64,000 nt of DNA from the NCBI GenBank assembly GCA_004154925.1, contig QJNS01000205.1, positions 62,001 through 126,000 on the forward strand, given 5' to 3'. The first letter of the stretch is position 1. Each line of letters starts with the position of its first letter. This document shows, one piece after another, positions 25,828-38,200 of this stretch. Under the pieces are notes generated by a model. The model searched no databases and had not been told where the DNA came from. It was given only the letters and a program-made list of their open reading frames with translations. The translations under genes and the position numbers were made by a program. This DNA comes from Monosporascus cannonballus. Taxonomy: Eukaryota; Ascomycota; Sordariomycetes; Xylariales.

Positions 25828-26221
25828 TATTATAACCTAACGGTTTCAGCTTTTTGCGGACGGTTAGGTTTATAAAAAAACCAAAGCCGATTACCGTCAA
25901 GATATTAGGTAAGCGGCTTAAAGGTTTTAAGATATTAAGCATCTCAAGTTCGTTAAGCCGGCAAAAAAATTTAAAGGGCTTAATAAGCTTAAAGATTTAA
26001 GCCGTTTAAATATCTTCAGCAAAAATAAAGATATATATATTTATTATTTCCACAATTTAGATACCTGTAATTTATAATATAATATCGTTATTTACAGTAT
26101 TTTTGAAATTACGAAACCTATTATGTTATTATATCTATTATTTAGATTTTTACGATATTTCTGCCAACATAAACCGGTACGATTAAGGTTTAATAATTAG
26201 TTAAACCGTTTAGCCGTATTA
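25828..26221 (+). repeat. 3' LTR of element B
   Basis: 394 bp, starting TATTATAACCTAACGG (mutated TGTTAT start), colinear with the split left LTR. It ends GCCGTATTA. The two LTRs have equal length once the 8 bp beyond element A are counted. It is more AT-rich than the left copy. Confidence 0.85.
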
Positions 26222-26571
26222 AATTAATAAAGTTATACTTATTTTTATATTATAACGCAATTTATTTGAGCTTATTAATATAATTCTGCGCTTTATATTT
26301 CACGTTTTCAATAAAAACTTATATTAAATATAACGAATTCGTTAATATGTTACATATATTATTATATATATTTATTCAGATTTAAGAAAATTCTTTTCAT
26401 GTGAAAATAAAAATACAATAAAATTTTATTAATTGAAATTATAAAAATAAAAATACTTATTTATTTGCAGTTATATTAAATTTAACATTTTATTATTTTT
26501 ATGATTATTATAATATTAACAAATTTTTAATTTTTAATTATTACATCAAATAGTTTCTTTCGTAAGTAAAG
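26222..26571. other. AT-rich spacer
   Basis: Low-complexity AT-rich DNA between element B and the possible TIR element. I see no gene or repeat family in it. Confidence 0.5.
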
Positions 26572-28183
26572 TTAGCCGATAAAATAATAACTAGTAATTA
26601 ATAACTAATAACTAATAATCAGTAACTAACAACTAATAATTAATAATTTAATAACTCGTAACCGAATAACGTTTTAACTTAAAAAGGACGTTATTAAAAA
26701 TAAGCCCGATTATAACTGCGAAAACATTATCTCCCCCCAGACCTTAACCAATATACCAATATCATATTTGGTAATTATTATAACCTTTATTACACTATTT
26801 GCTGCCGGCCTGATTCACGCTATCGTTATTATCTTATTTACTGTTATTATTAAAACGGCTATTAACCAATTTTTATGCTAAACGTTACTTAATTATTTAA
26901 TTATAACTCTACGAATTAAGAAAACGGCATTATCATTTTGCTAAATGTAAAATAAAGTATATTTTAATTTCTACTCTATTTATTGAGCTTATACTCTATA
27001 AAACGGCTTAATAAAATATAAATTAGTTAATTATGTCCCTTCGCTTTTTGATTAAGTCCTTATACTATATCAACGTTATTAAGTTAACTTTAATTCGGTA
27101 AAATAACTCCTTTACAAACGGATTGTCGTATCAACGCGATACCTATTTTTGAAAATATCGACAAAATAATTTTTTGATATAAATAACAATATTGTAATAA
27201 TTATTCAATTAATTAATTCCATAGAAAATAAAACGTATAAAAATGTAATCCCATTTTACCTCGTTAATTTTTTCGTTTTCGGAAAATTCGTTTTACTCTT
27301 AATCTTTCCGAATTACGGTAAAACATCTTTTCGTAAAAGGTTTCCGCCTTTTTTTTCCCTTTTTAACCGAAATTATTTTTACGAAGTTCTTACATAATTC
27401 GGGCCGTATTTGTTTTGGCATGTTTTAAGCTTCGTTGTTTGAAAGGTTATAATTAATTAATTATTATAAATCTCGGCGGCAAACAGTTTAGCTGTTTTAT
27501 CATTAAAAGCTTTGCCGAGCTTACAGAACAAAAAGCATACGGTAAAATTCCCGTATATTAAATTAAGTTCTATCCGCGAGTTTTCGAACCGTATTAATTC
27601 CCTAAATAATTTAGGCATTTTAGCATTTAAAGTAAATATTGAATTAAAAAACCAAGATATTTTAAAATACGAATCGATTTTAAACCCAATTTATTTATTA
27701 TTCTTTTTAACCTACTTATTATATAATATTTTCTTTTTGTTAATAAAATGTAAACTTATTATTTCCCAATGTTTTATAATATGTTTTACGATTATTTTCA
27801 GTTTTTTTTACGATTTTACGAATATTTTAATAAATTAGCATTATTTACAATTTCGGGAACCCGCCTATAATAACATTTATAAAACTAATAACGATATTTC
27901 AGCTTTACAATAATAAATATATTAATACTAAAAAGTTAAAAAATTTAAAAAACATAAATAAACAGGAAAATAATATATATTTGATTTTAAAAATATATTT
28001 AGACAAAATCTTTTATAATATAATTATTATGACCATTAATTATTAATAACCTTTATTTCTCCGATTTTCCCGTTTCCTATAAAAAATAAAAATCTTCCGA
28101 AATTACCTTTAGCCGATTACGATATTCGTTCCGCCGTTTTTTAACGTAATAAAATCCTAGCTTTCGTATATTTTATCGGCTAA
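26572..28183 (-). mobile_element. Possible TIR-flanked DNA element (unrecognised)
   Basis: A perfect 15-bp inverted repeat, TTAGCCGATAAAATA (26,572-26,586) and its complement (28,169-28,183), bounds 1.6 kb that matches none of the LTR elements in the window. Just inside the left repeat is a short tandem run of TAATAACTAA-like units (26,587-26,650). The interior holds a decayed minus-strand ORF. I could not find a clear target-site duplication, so the ends are provisional. It could be a non-autonomous or unusual DNA transposon. Confidence 0.35.
27264..27720 (-). pseudogene. Unrecognised decayed ORF
   Basis: On the minus strand two neighbouring frames, joined by a 1-nt slip in a T-run near 27,350-27,357, read like real protein: 'MPKLFRELIRFENSRIELNL' and 'GKAFNDKTAKLFAAEIYNN' (about 27,650-27,450), then 'KAETFYEKMF' and 'ERLRVKRIFRKRKN' ending in TAA at 27,264-27,266. 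Stops between them are of the RIP type. I do not recognise the family. The basic C-terminus might bind nucleic acid. The plus-strand frame 27,512-27,838 is its shadow. Confidence 0.35.
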
Positions 28184-28631
28184 ATTAAAATTTATTATTA
28201 TTATATATTAATACGGCTGAGAATTACGAAAAAAATAATGACGAATATTCGTTAATATTAATATATATAATTATAGTAATATACCCCTCTTTAAACGTAT
28301 TTTTAAGAAATTATTTTTTCTGGTGGTCTTTCCAAAAATAAAATAATATTTCCCCATTCCTTTTATTATTTTAATTATTTTACATTATACCGAATCTTTA
28401 ATTTAATAAGTTTAATTTCCTGCAAAATGAAACGTTGGAATAAAATATAAATTTACACTATAAAAACGTTATTTAAACGCTTATAATCGATCGTCGTATC
28501 ATTAAAAGTTCTATTTTTAAAATAACGGCGTAAAAATCGGATTATTTAATTTTTTTAGGCGTTTAAGGTTACCGTTATTAATTAAAGGCATTATACGTAT
28601 AAGCGGAATTGCGAATAAAGTGGCGCATAAA
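28184..28631. other. Spacer left of element C
   Basis: AT-rich DNA between the possible TIR element and the left LTR of C. Only short CpG-containing words stand out (28,490-28,630). No gene or repeat is recognised. Confidence 0.5.
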
Positions 28632-29046
28632 TGTGACGGCTAAGGGGTTTAACCAATTATTAACTCTTAGTCGTACGGGTTTATGTTGGCAAAAGTATCG
28701 TAGGACTCTGTAGAAATGAGATAATTTAGTTACATCTCTTAATACCGAAGGTGCAGAGGTCGTATTGCAAACGATTAGTATTAATAAGTGTTATAAGCTG
28801 GTGCTATCTCGATTATGGAAATAATAAGCGTATTATATTTGGTTCTAGTTACCAGTTGTCAGATTATTATAATCTCGCAAGATCCCAATCATCTTAATTT
28901 TCGTAAATTTTGCAAAATTTAATAGTTCTAACTCTCGTGGATTTCGGAAACTCTTAATAATTCTGACTGTCGTTACGTAGCCCTTTTCCTGGTCCTCCAC
29001 TTACTTTAACTCTTTCTGGTTGTACCAAGGATGTTATGTTATAATA
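28632..29046 (-). repeat. 3' LTR of element C
   Basis: 415 bp. The plus-strand left edge is TGTGACGGCTAAGG; the right edge is TTATAATA. It shares its outer ~60 bp with the B LTR end (AAACCCGTACGA and TTAGCCGTCACA on the complement). It contains an extra ~66 bp around 28,900-28,970 not seen in the other C LTR, with two similar words (TTCTAACTCTCG and TTCTGACTGTCG) at the edges, suggesting deletion between short repeats in the other copy. Confidence 0.85.
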
Positions 29047-29179
29047 CAATTCTCCTTCTTTCAGGATTTTCGTCCCCAAAATTTCATCCGTAAATATTTA
29101 ATTTATTTTAACGGATTATATCAAAAAATACGTTAAACCTTTCTCCGAAGCAAAAACTGCTTAACGTAATTCTTTAATT

Positions 29180-29618
29180 GAAACAGTACTTTTTGCAAAT
29201 CCTGTCGATATAGCGCCGTGTTCTTATTGCGAATAAAGGAAATTGGAAAACAACTTATCGGAAAATAATGTTTTTCGTTATTTGTCCAGTATTAAAAATA
29301 ACCAGTCCAGTTATGATATACAGGGTGTAAGCCTAAAGCAGCTATAACGTATTATTATTTAATACCGAAAACTTAAACTGGAACTGAAAGCCGCCGAAAA
29401 GGAAGTTAACCAGGTTAATACTTGTTTACGCCGTTTACGTAAATAAAAGAAATACGGTATAACAAGATAATAAAAGCCGTATCCCGTAATATCGACAATC
29501 TCGAAAAATTGGAAAAGTTAAAACGTTAAAAAAACAGGCCGAACTGGAGGTTACCAAGGCCATATTGGCAAATGCCGCGCCTCCTATCGACTGGTCCAAC
29601 CTGGAGTTCACTTACTAG
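29180..29618 (+). pseudogene. Antisense Cys-pair/coiled-coil ORF of element C
   Basis: Opposite to gag-pol (plus strand), just inside the 3' LTR. The frame gives 'APCSYCE' (C-x2-C) near 29,213-29,233, then 'YDIQGVSLKQL', stop, and a helix-prone 'YRKLKLELKAAEKEVNQVN' (about 29,374-29,430). After two frame slips it continues with 'KKQAELEVTKAILANAAPP' and 'IDWSNLEFTY', ending at TAG 29,616-29,618. Stops are at Gln positions (CAA/CAG to TAA/TAG). A Cys-pair module followed by a coiled coil would suit a DNA- or protein-binding accessory protein. That is inference; I cannot name the family. Confidence 0.65.
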
Positions 29619-29699
29619 TCGTTTATTAATTAGACAACTTTCGACCCTGCCGACTTTGACGTTATTAATAAAAATCTTTTATTAGGCGCTAGGCGTTAA

Positions 29700-32600
29700 T
29701 GAGATTTTTGACGGGTTTTTAGGTCTTTTCGAAATCCGAGTGCTTTTTTATATCATTAGATACCAAGTAAATCCGTCTTATTTTCGTATATTAAGGATTT
29801 TTTCCATTTTATATACTTGTTCGTCTTTTATTTTTGTATTATTTTGTGCCATGTATATTTTAGTTACATTTGCTGTTAACTCGATTAAGAGAATATCAGA
29901 AATTAGATAGAATTTAATTTTTGGTAAACTTTTTAATTCGTAATTATTTTCTAAGATGTTTTAGCGATTTTATATTAACCAATATATTTAAGATCGCGTG
30001 TCTTGTTAAGTTATTTTATTGCAATATTTTTAATAACAAGAAAAATTATTTTTGCTTTTTCGAATATTAATTCCTTTAAGCTTTTTTAATTATAATATTT
30101 ATTTATTTAATTACGTCCGAATTTTAATTCTGTTTTTATTTTCTGATATAATTATCGTAATAATTCTGACGTGAAAATTGTTTTGATATTAATTAAATCG
30201 ATATCGCATATTTTTTTTATAACGTTTTGAAATTCAAACAAAATTTACGTTCGTGAATATTAATTTGATATTTTTCTAATAACTGGTATTATAAATTCAT
30301 TCTACCATTAACAATTTTTTAATTGAATTATTTTAAACTTGATTCCTATAATAACGCAAAAATATTTTAAAATTTGTATCGTTTGTTTTAATTAATTATT
30401 TATTCAAGGTTTATATATATTAAATAATTTGAGATTTCGGCCCATTCATATTACAAGGCCTTCTTAAAATTTAAATATAAATATTAATTCTTTATATAAA
30501 ATAATTTTTATTAAAAATTCGTTTTTTTAAAAATATATTTAAAAGAATATATGTTATATATTCGGCGTCTTTATGTTCGTATTATTATGGGAAATAAGAA
30601 AATTTGGTAAAGCGGTGGACGATAACGCAAATGCTATCATAATATATTTCCGTAACTAAATATTTTAATATGGGGGTTTTGCTAATAAAATGGAATATCA
30701 CTAAATATAATAATTGTTTCGCAATGAATAATAGCTGTAATTTTCCGTATGGTTTACATTGTCGAGCTTTCGTTTTAACGTAAATATTGTATTAATATAT
30801 AGACTATTATAACGTTAATTTTATTCTGGGATAGGAATATATTCGTTTAAGCCGTTCTAAACTTTTATAGATTCCTGGATATCCGTCTCACTAATATTTG
30901 TTTATGTTTCGTATCAAATCCTTTCGGTACTTTTTTGAAATTTGTATTTTGTTCTTTTTTAAATTTCTAAGAAACCGTCGTTGTATTGCTAGATTTTTTG
31001 TTATATATCAAAAGGTACTGTTCGAATTATCCTAATTTTTACGAGCGTAAATATCTTTTTGAAGTAATATTAAAATTTATATAGCTGACTTTATCCAATT
31101 TCTTTTCGAAGTTTAATCGTTTCCTTTAGGGGTTTGCTTTATTGTTCTTTGAACTTTTCTTATAGATTATAATGAAATCGAAATTCGCCAATTTTTCTAT
31201 ATAACGAAATTAGTATTTTGTAAGTTTCCTGGTCGTAGTAAATCGGATAAAATTTTCATAATCCGTATAAGCCTTAACATGGTATAAGTTTCCCTTTACG
31301 ATATTTTTAAAGTTTCAGAATACTACAATAATAGCTATAAACCTTTATTTGGAATACAGGTAGAAAATCCGATTTCTTTTAGCTTATACAAAAAAATATA
31401 ATAAAATATAATTTATCTTAATTATTTTATTATTTAATGATTTGGTTTAACGCGTAATTAAGAATATTAGTTTTTAATTTAACAGGGCGGTTTAAATTGT
31501 ATATAATTAGTATAAATCCGTTAAAATCATATGCTTGATATTCTAAAACGTTTTTTATATCTGATACCTATTTGAACTTTTTTCTTTCGTAAAATTTATT
31601 AAGGATATACTTAGTTTGTTAATTTTTGAATAGATTTTCTGTAATAGTTAACCAATATAATCAATACCTGGGCATTTTTAACCGTTATTAACGGTTGTTA
31701 TTTTGTAAATACAGCGATTTTCTGAAAGTTTATACTAATTTGTTTTAGGATAATAATATATTTCAGATTTTGCATTTTTTACACCTTAAATTAAGTTTTT
31801 TTTACGTTAATATATATATTTACGTTTTATGAAGCTTAAGAATTTTAATAAACGTATTCTGCAAATACACTTTCCCTTTCTAAAAAAATAAGAATATCGT
31901 CGAGATAGCAAATAACGAAAATATCGAGATATTCACGTAATATATAATTTATTATTCATTAAAGGGTTACTGGGACATTCGAAAGTCCTTTTAATATAAT
32001 TAAATACTTAATTAATTCGTATTTCGTATTAAAGGTTATGTTTTATTAATATTTTTTTAATCTTAATAAGGTTATATTTATTTTTGCAATCGAATACTGT
32101 ATAATCTTTCGTTTCGTAAAGTCAACTTTTTACTGCAGTAATTAAGCACAATAATCTTCGATCCTTAATAATGATTTCATTTAGTTGTCGATAATTAATT
32201 ATAAGTCGTAACTTTTTATTTTTTTAAATCCGGAAAACATAAGGTATTTTACTGGTAATTTCGTAGGTCGAATTTATCCTTTTTGTAACCGATTTTATAG
32301 GTATTTTTTAAAAGTACATCATTCGTTTCCGCTAACGTCGTAAATAAGGTAAAATTTCGTCGAAAAACCTTTTTAAAGATCATCTTATAATTTTATTTGT
32401 TATATTCTAGTAATTTCGTATTAAGCTTTTTTTTAAAAAGAAATTCGCATTTATGGTATTATGCTAAACTATTAGTTAAATTCTTTAATTTCTGGAGCTG
32501 CTTTTCTAAATTATTATTTAATTGCTGTAATTTCGTTTTGATGATGATAACAGTACATCGTATGTTTCTTTGATACCTATTTTTTACATTTTATTCTTTT

Positions 32601-34281
32601 TTAGCAACAAACGTTTTGTCGTATTTTTATACATATATTCATTATTATTTCTGATCGAATATTAAGAGTTTAATTCTTTTTTATGCGTTAACAAAGCATA
32701 AAACGAATTTTATTTAACCCGTTTTTTTATTTATTAAAATTCTCTATTAGCGTATTTATGGCAATCATAAGATTATATTGTAATTCCCAATTAAAACGAT
32801 GTTAAAATTAATTATCTAATATCTTTTTTGGATGGAAATCTCGAATTGATTAATTTTGCGTATAACTTCCCGTTATTATAAACAAATTTGAGATTCTCGG
32901 CATTTGTCGTTATTTAAGGTTTTAATTTGTATCTTTATAATGGTTTAAATTTTTAATTATATTTAATATAATATAATTTTCTTCTGAAGCTCGGTAATCC
33001 ATTATTACGATTTACCAGTGCGTTCTAATTCGTATATCCAAAGTAATAAAATTATTAACGGCTTTTATCGTCGCGTTTAAAGCTTTTTTTAAGAATCTTT
33101 TGGATGTTTTTGGGTTTCGTTATCCCGCGGCTTTTTCCAAGGCAATTTTTTTTTAACTTTTATTCGATTTTATCGAACTTTGTTTATGTTTTTATATTTA
33201 ACGTATTAAGTTGTTATGTTTGTTGTTATTGCCGGCGTACTTTTTCTTCGAATTATATTAATTATTTTTGGTTTTATTATAATTTGTTTTCTTATTAAGT
33301 AATTTCTTTTAATTTTGATTATATCTTATTGTACATCGTACTTAATATTATTTCCGAACTCTTTTATAAATTAACGTATTTTTTCTTAATAACTTTTTTT
33401 AAAACTCTATAATAAATACCAATTAAAAATAAAGATTTATAATAACGTTTGGGTAATGTTTTCTATTATAGGCTAGGTTAACCTTTTTTCCGTTTGGTAA
33501 TTACATTAATAATAATAATAAAAGAGGTTTTTTTTCCGGATATTATTTTTTCGGGTTAACCTTTTAATACAGCCTATTATTAAATATTTTCTGGAGCTAT
33601 AAATCTAAAATATAGATATTATTATTTATCATTTTTGTTTTTTCCGATACGGTTTAAAAAATTAAATCCTTTATAATATATACGGGTAATCCGTCCCTAA
33701 ATATATTATTTTTATTTTTCGTAATCGAGATATTCTCGTCGTTGACAATATATGGCATATATTTTACTATATCGATTAGGAATTCCAGGACAAGCCTTTT
33801 TTATCCAATTCTAGTATTCGCGTAATTATCGTTATAGTGCTTCTTATTATATTCGCGGTATTTATTAAGCCAGCTTTTTGGTTTCTCGTATTTTTCGTCG
33901 AATCTTTTATCGTAATGGTCTTTGTTGAGTTTTTTGCCATAAGGGGCCTGGTACGTACATAGGCCGAATTATGTTAATAGGTTTATTTTCATATTTCTGG
34001 TTTTCTCTAGATTATTTTTCGGATATAGGTTTCTAATTGTCCTAACGGGGTTTCTTAAGTGCCCTACATCACGTTATCTTATATCCAATTTTATTGTATT
34101 TAAAGCATTTGGTCTTGCTCTAGTTTTTCCTGTAAATAGCTTTTAATTCCATAGATCCTAGTTCTGTGCCGTAAGAAATATTATTCCGTCGAAAAGCGTT
34201 GATATTAGCCGTATATCGGGGTTTATTATTATTTTTTCTTTTAGTGCCTTTAATATTTTAGGCATAATATGAATCGTTAAT
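29700..34281 (-). pseudogene. Gypsy gag C-terminus and pol of element C
   Basis: Read leftward from the insertion point of E: the gag zinc knuckle near 34,066-34,110 ('KCFKYNKIGYKIT', stop, 'CR'; C-x2-C-x4-H-x4-C with one Cys and the His changed to Tyr, outer Cys kept), then protease/RT. The RT box Y-L-D-D-I-L is intact at 31,890-31,907, followed by RNase H, integrase and a chromodomain remnant at 29,740-29,850. The gag N-terminus lies beyond E at 55,366-56,165. Numerous stops make it inactive. The frame at 33,104-33,298 on the other strand is a shadow. Confidence 0.8.
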
Positions 34282-34653
34282 TGTGACGAGCTATGCGGTT
34301 TAACCAATTATTAAACCTTAAGTCGACGGGTTTATGTTGGCAGAAATATCGTAGGAATCTGAATAATAAATATAGTAATATGTTACGTCTCGTAATACCA
34401 AGGGTGCCTTGGGTAACGATATTATATTGCAAACTGGTATTATTTAAATTATGGGAATAATAAGCATATATATCTTAATCCTTTTATTATTATTTATTTT
34501 TGTTTAGCAAAGCCTTGCTAAATAATTATTTAATACTCCTTAATCCTACTTAATTGAAACCCGCTAAGCATTAATTACGTAACTCTAAATTAACGTAATC
34601 TTGTGATTTTAGCCAGACCGTTTTTGCAGGCGTAGCTAATTTGGGTTGTAACA
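34282..34653 (-). repeat. 3' LTR of element E
   Basis: 372 bp, plus-strand edges TGTGACGAGC and GGGTTGTAACA. Differences from the right LTR are mainly C/T and G/A. It is the better preserved of the pair at its outer end. Confidence 0.92.
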
Positions 34654-34675
34654 CGATTTTCCTTTTCCCCAAATC

Positions 34676-35175
34676 TTGTCTTTAAGATTTTTTTTTCCTT
34701 CTGGTAAGCCTTTTTCCCTTAAAATGTCGGCCCGCGTTACTAAAAATTGTCATCAGGTTTTTCGTCCATTACGCAAGGTCAAAATCTGCTTTTTATTTTT
34801 AACGATTTTAATTTTGAAATTATGCCGTATTCCTTATGTTTTTCCAAGGGCTGGAAATGCGAAATAATAAAAAAAGTTTCCAAATACAAAGCGTATATAA
34901 AACGTAACTATTTCTACAATAATAACGGCATTTTTTTTATCTTTTTTAAAGAACATTCGTACCGAAAATTAACCTTTAAAATACGAAAAGGTACTTGCGG
35001 AAAAGCGTTTTTTCGTTCAAAAATGATTAAAATGGTATAGCAAGAATTATAATCGTTAAAAAAGCTGAAAAAATAAGAACGTTAGAAGCAGGCTAACGCC
35101 GAGGCCTCCTTAACTGCCTTAGCTTTTTCCCTTAAGCTGCCCGGCGTTATTTGGCCGCTGGATAATGTTAATTAA
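34676..35175 (+). pseudogene. Antisense ORF of element E with Zn2Cys6-like spacing
   Basis: Plus strand, opposite to gag-pol. The main frame (34,747-35,175) has two Cys triplets of identical spacing. At 34,828-34,860: Y-S-L-C-F-S-K-G-W-K-C. At 34,885-34,917: Y-K-A-Y-I-K-R-N-Y-F-Y. Eight residues lie between them. Reading Tyr (TAY) as RIP-mutated Cys (TGY) gives C-x2-C-x6-C-x8-C-x2-C-x6-C. Cys is actually present at some of these positions in A (19,098-19,130) and H (60,303-60,335). A basic stretch ('RKLTFKIRKGTCGK') follows, then a Lys/Ala/Glu-rich segment with Gln-to-stop changes ('QANAEASLTALA') and the tail 'PGVIWPLDNVN' with TAA at 35,173-35,175. An N-terminal piece in another frame begins at 34,676. 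It resembles a fungal zinc-cluster DNA-binding module, but this is spacing only. Confidence 0.6.
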
Positions 35176-35239
35176 GATATAATTATTTCCGGTAATTCCG
35201 TTACTGTTAATAAAAACTTTTTAATAAACGTTAAGCGCT

Positions 35240-38200
35240 AATAAGGTTTTTGGCAGGTTCCTAGGTGTTCTCGGAATTTAGGTGCTTTTTCCATTTGATC
35301 AGGTACTGGGTAAGTTCATTTTGTTTCCGTATATCGAAAATTTTCTTTACTTCGTATAATTGTTCGTCCTCCACTTCTATATCGTTTTATACCGTATGCA
35401 TTTTGATTATATTTGCTGCTGATTTGAACAAAGAAATATGAGAAATTGGATAAAATTTAACTTTTAATAGAAATTCTAATTAATAATTATTTTCTGAGAT
35501 TTGCTTGGCGGTTTTATATAGGCTGATATATTTAAAATCGAGTTTTTTACTGGGTCTTTTTATTTAAATGTTTTTCGTAACGAGGAAAACCATTTTCCCT
35601 TTTTCGAAAATTAATCCTTTTAACCTTTTCTAATTATATTACTTGCTTATATAGTTCCGTACGAATTCGAATTTTATGTTTATTTCTTGGTACAGCTATC
35701 GTAATTATATTGATATTAATTGAACCGTTATTACGTATTTTTTTGTAAGCTTTTGGAATAAAACCAAAATTTGTATTTAAAAATGTTATTTTAATACTTT
35801 CGTAATAACTGGTATTATAAGCTAACTGTACCACTAATAATTTGGTAACCTAATTATTTTATTCGTAATTAATATAATATTATAAGTAAGTTTTTAAGGT
35901 TTAATTTATTTGTTTTATTTATTTATCTATTTAAAGTTTAAATACGTTAAATAATTTGTAATTTATGCCGATCTATGTTATTAATTTTTGTTAAAATTTA
36001 AATGCAAATATTAATCTTTTATTTGATAAATTCTTTATTGATAATTTATATATGATGAAAATATATTTAAAAAATATATATTAATTATTTGGCATTTATA
36101 TTCTTGTAATATAGTAAAAATAGCAAAATTTCATAAATCGGTCGACGATTACGTTTATGTTATTACAATATACTTTTATAACTAAATATTTTGATATAAA
36201 AAGTTTAATAATAAAGTCGAATACAATTAAATATTATGGTCGTTTTGCGATTAATAATAGTTATAATTTTTCGTATAGCTTGTATTGTCGAGCATTTGTT
36301 TTAACGCAAATATCGTATTGCCGTATAATATTTTATGCCATTAATTTTATTTTAGGAAAGGAATATATACGTTAAAGTCGTTTTAAAGTTTTGTAAATCT
36401 CTGGATATCCATATAACTAATATTCGTGTATTTTTCGTATGAGATCTTTCTGGTATTTTTTAAAAACTTATATTTTGTTTATTTTTTTGGTTTTCTGGCA
36501 GGCCGTTATTATATTACTAAATTTTTTAATACATGTCGAAAGGTGCTCTCCGAATTGTCGCAATTTATCGTAAACGTAAATATCTTTTTATAATGGTATT
36601 AAAAATTGTATAGCTAATTTTAACCAATTTCTCTTCGAAGTTTTGTTACTTACTTAAAACGTTTGCTTTGTCGTTTTCTGATCTTTTTTGTAAATAATAA
36701 CGAAATCAAAGTTCGTTAATTTTTTTGCAAATTTTAATTATCGTCCTGCAAACTTTTTGGTTGTAGTAAATCGGGTAAAATTTTTATAATCCGTATGAAC
36801 CTTAATTTGGTGCAAATTTCCCTTCAGGAAATAACTGAATTTTCGAAATACCATAATAATGGCCATAAATTCCTTATTTGGAATACCATAATTAAGTTCG
36901 GTTTTTTTTATTTATACGAAAAAAATATAATAAGGTATAATTTGCCTTAATTATTTCGTTATCCGATTATTACGCTTAATGAGTTATCCGAAATATCGGT
37001 TTTTAATTTAACGGAGAGGTTTTGATTATACATAATTAGTATTAATTCGCTGGTAATCGTATTCTTAATATCCTGACACGTTTTTTTCGTATTTAACCTT
37101 TATTTAAATTCCTTTTTTTTTTCGTAAAATTTATTAGGGGTATAGTTATTTTGTTAAGGTTTCGAATAAACTTTCTGTAATAATTAGCGATTCAAAGAAT
37201 GCCTATACCTTTTTAACTATTGTTGGCGTCTGCTATTCCGTAATTGTAACGATTTTTTGGGGTTTATTTTAATGTATTCTGAGGTAATAATATATCCCAG
37301 ATATTCCATTTCCTATATATGGAATTAACTTTTTTCCGCATTAATAAGTAACCTTACGTTTTATAAAGCTTAAAGAATTTTATAAACGTATTTTATATAT
37401 GTTTTTTCTATTTCCGAAAAGATAAGAATGTCGTCGAGGTAGTAATCGACGAAAATATTAAGGTATTTTCGTAATACGTAGTTAATTATTTGCTAAAAGG
37501 TCGCTGGTACGTTCGTAAGTTTTATTAATGTAATTAAATATTTAAATAATCCGTATTTCGTTCTGAAAATTGTTTTTTATTTGTATCTTTTTTTAATTTT
37601 AATAAGATTATATTTATCTTTATAATCGAATATTATAAATTATTGTGTTCCGTAAAGTCGGTTTTTTATTTCCGTAATTAAAGGTAATCATATTTGATCT
37701 TTGATAATAATATCGTTTAATTACCGGTAATTAATTACAAATCGTAATTTTTTGTTTTTTTAAGTACAAAAAATATTAAGTAACCTGTTAGGAATTTCGA
37801 AAGTTAAATTTGTTTTCTTTGTAGCCGATTTTCTGGGTATCTTTTGAAAATATATAGTTTGTTTCCGTTAAAGTTATAAATGGGGTAAAATTTTATCGAA
37901 TATCCTGTTTTAAAAATTACTTTATGATTTTATTCGCTATATTTTAGTAATTTCGTATCCAACTCTTTTTTTGAAAACTTATTTATATTTCTAATATTAT
38001 ATTAATATATTAAGCAGCGTTTTTAATTCTTTGAGTTATTGTTATTATTATTCCAAATCGTTATTTAATTATTTTAATTTCATTTTAGTAATAGCAACAA
38101 TACGTCTTATTTTTTTAATATCCGTTTTTTTTGTATTTTGTTCCTTTAGGTAGTTAAATATTTATCGTATCCTTATACTTGCATTCGTCGCTATTATCGA

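Larger units (their letters stand above)
12628..26221 (+). mobile_element. Gypsy element B (plus strand, interrupted by element A)
   Basis: A Ty3/Gypsy retrotransposon with 394-bp LTRs. The left LTR is split: 386 bp at 12,628-13,013 plus its last 8 bp at 19,749-19,756, on the far side of element A. The right LTR is 25,828-26,221. Flanking 5-mers are AATTG (12,623-12,627) and AATTA (26,222-26,226), a target-site duplication differing by one G-to-A change as RIP would make. Without A it measures about 6.86 kb. Its LTR sequence and gag start are close to those of element C, so B and C are subfamilies of one lineage. Confidence 0.85.

Noticed and set aside
26587..26650. CRISPR-like array or satellite (TAATAACTAA units)
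   Set aside because: Units are irregular and low-complexity without spacers; a short AT-rich tandem run is enough. No CRISPR array is present in the window.
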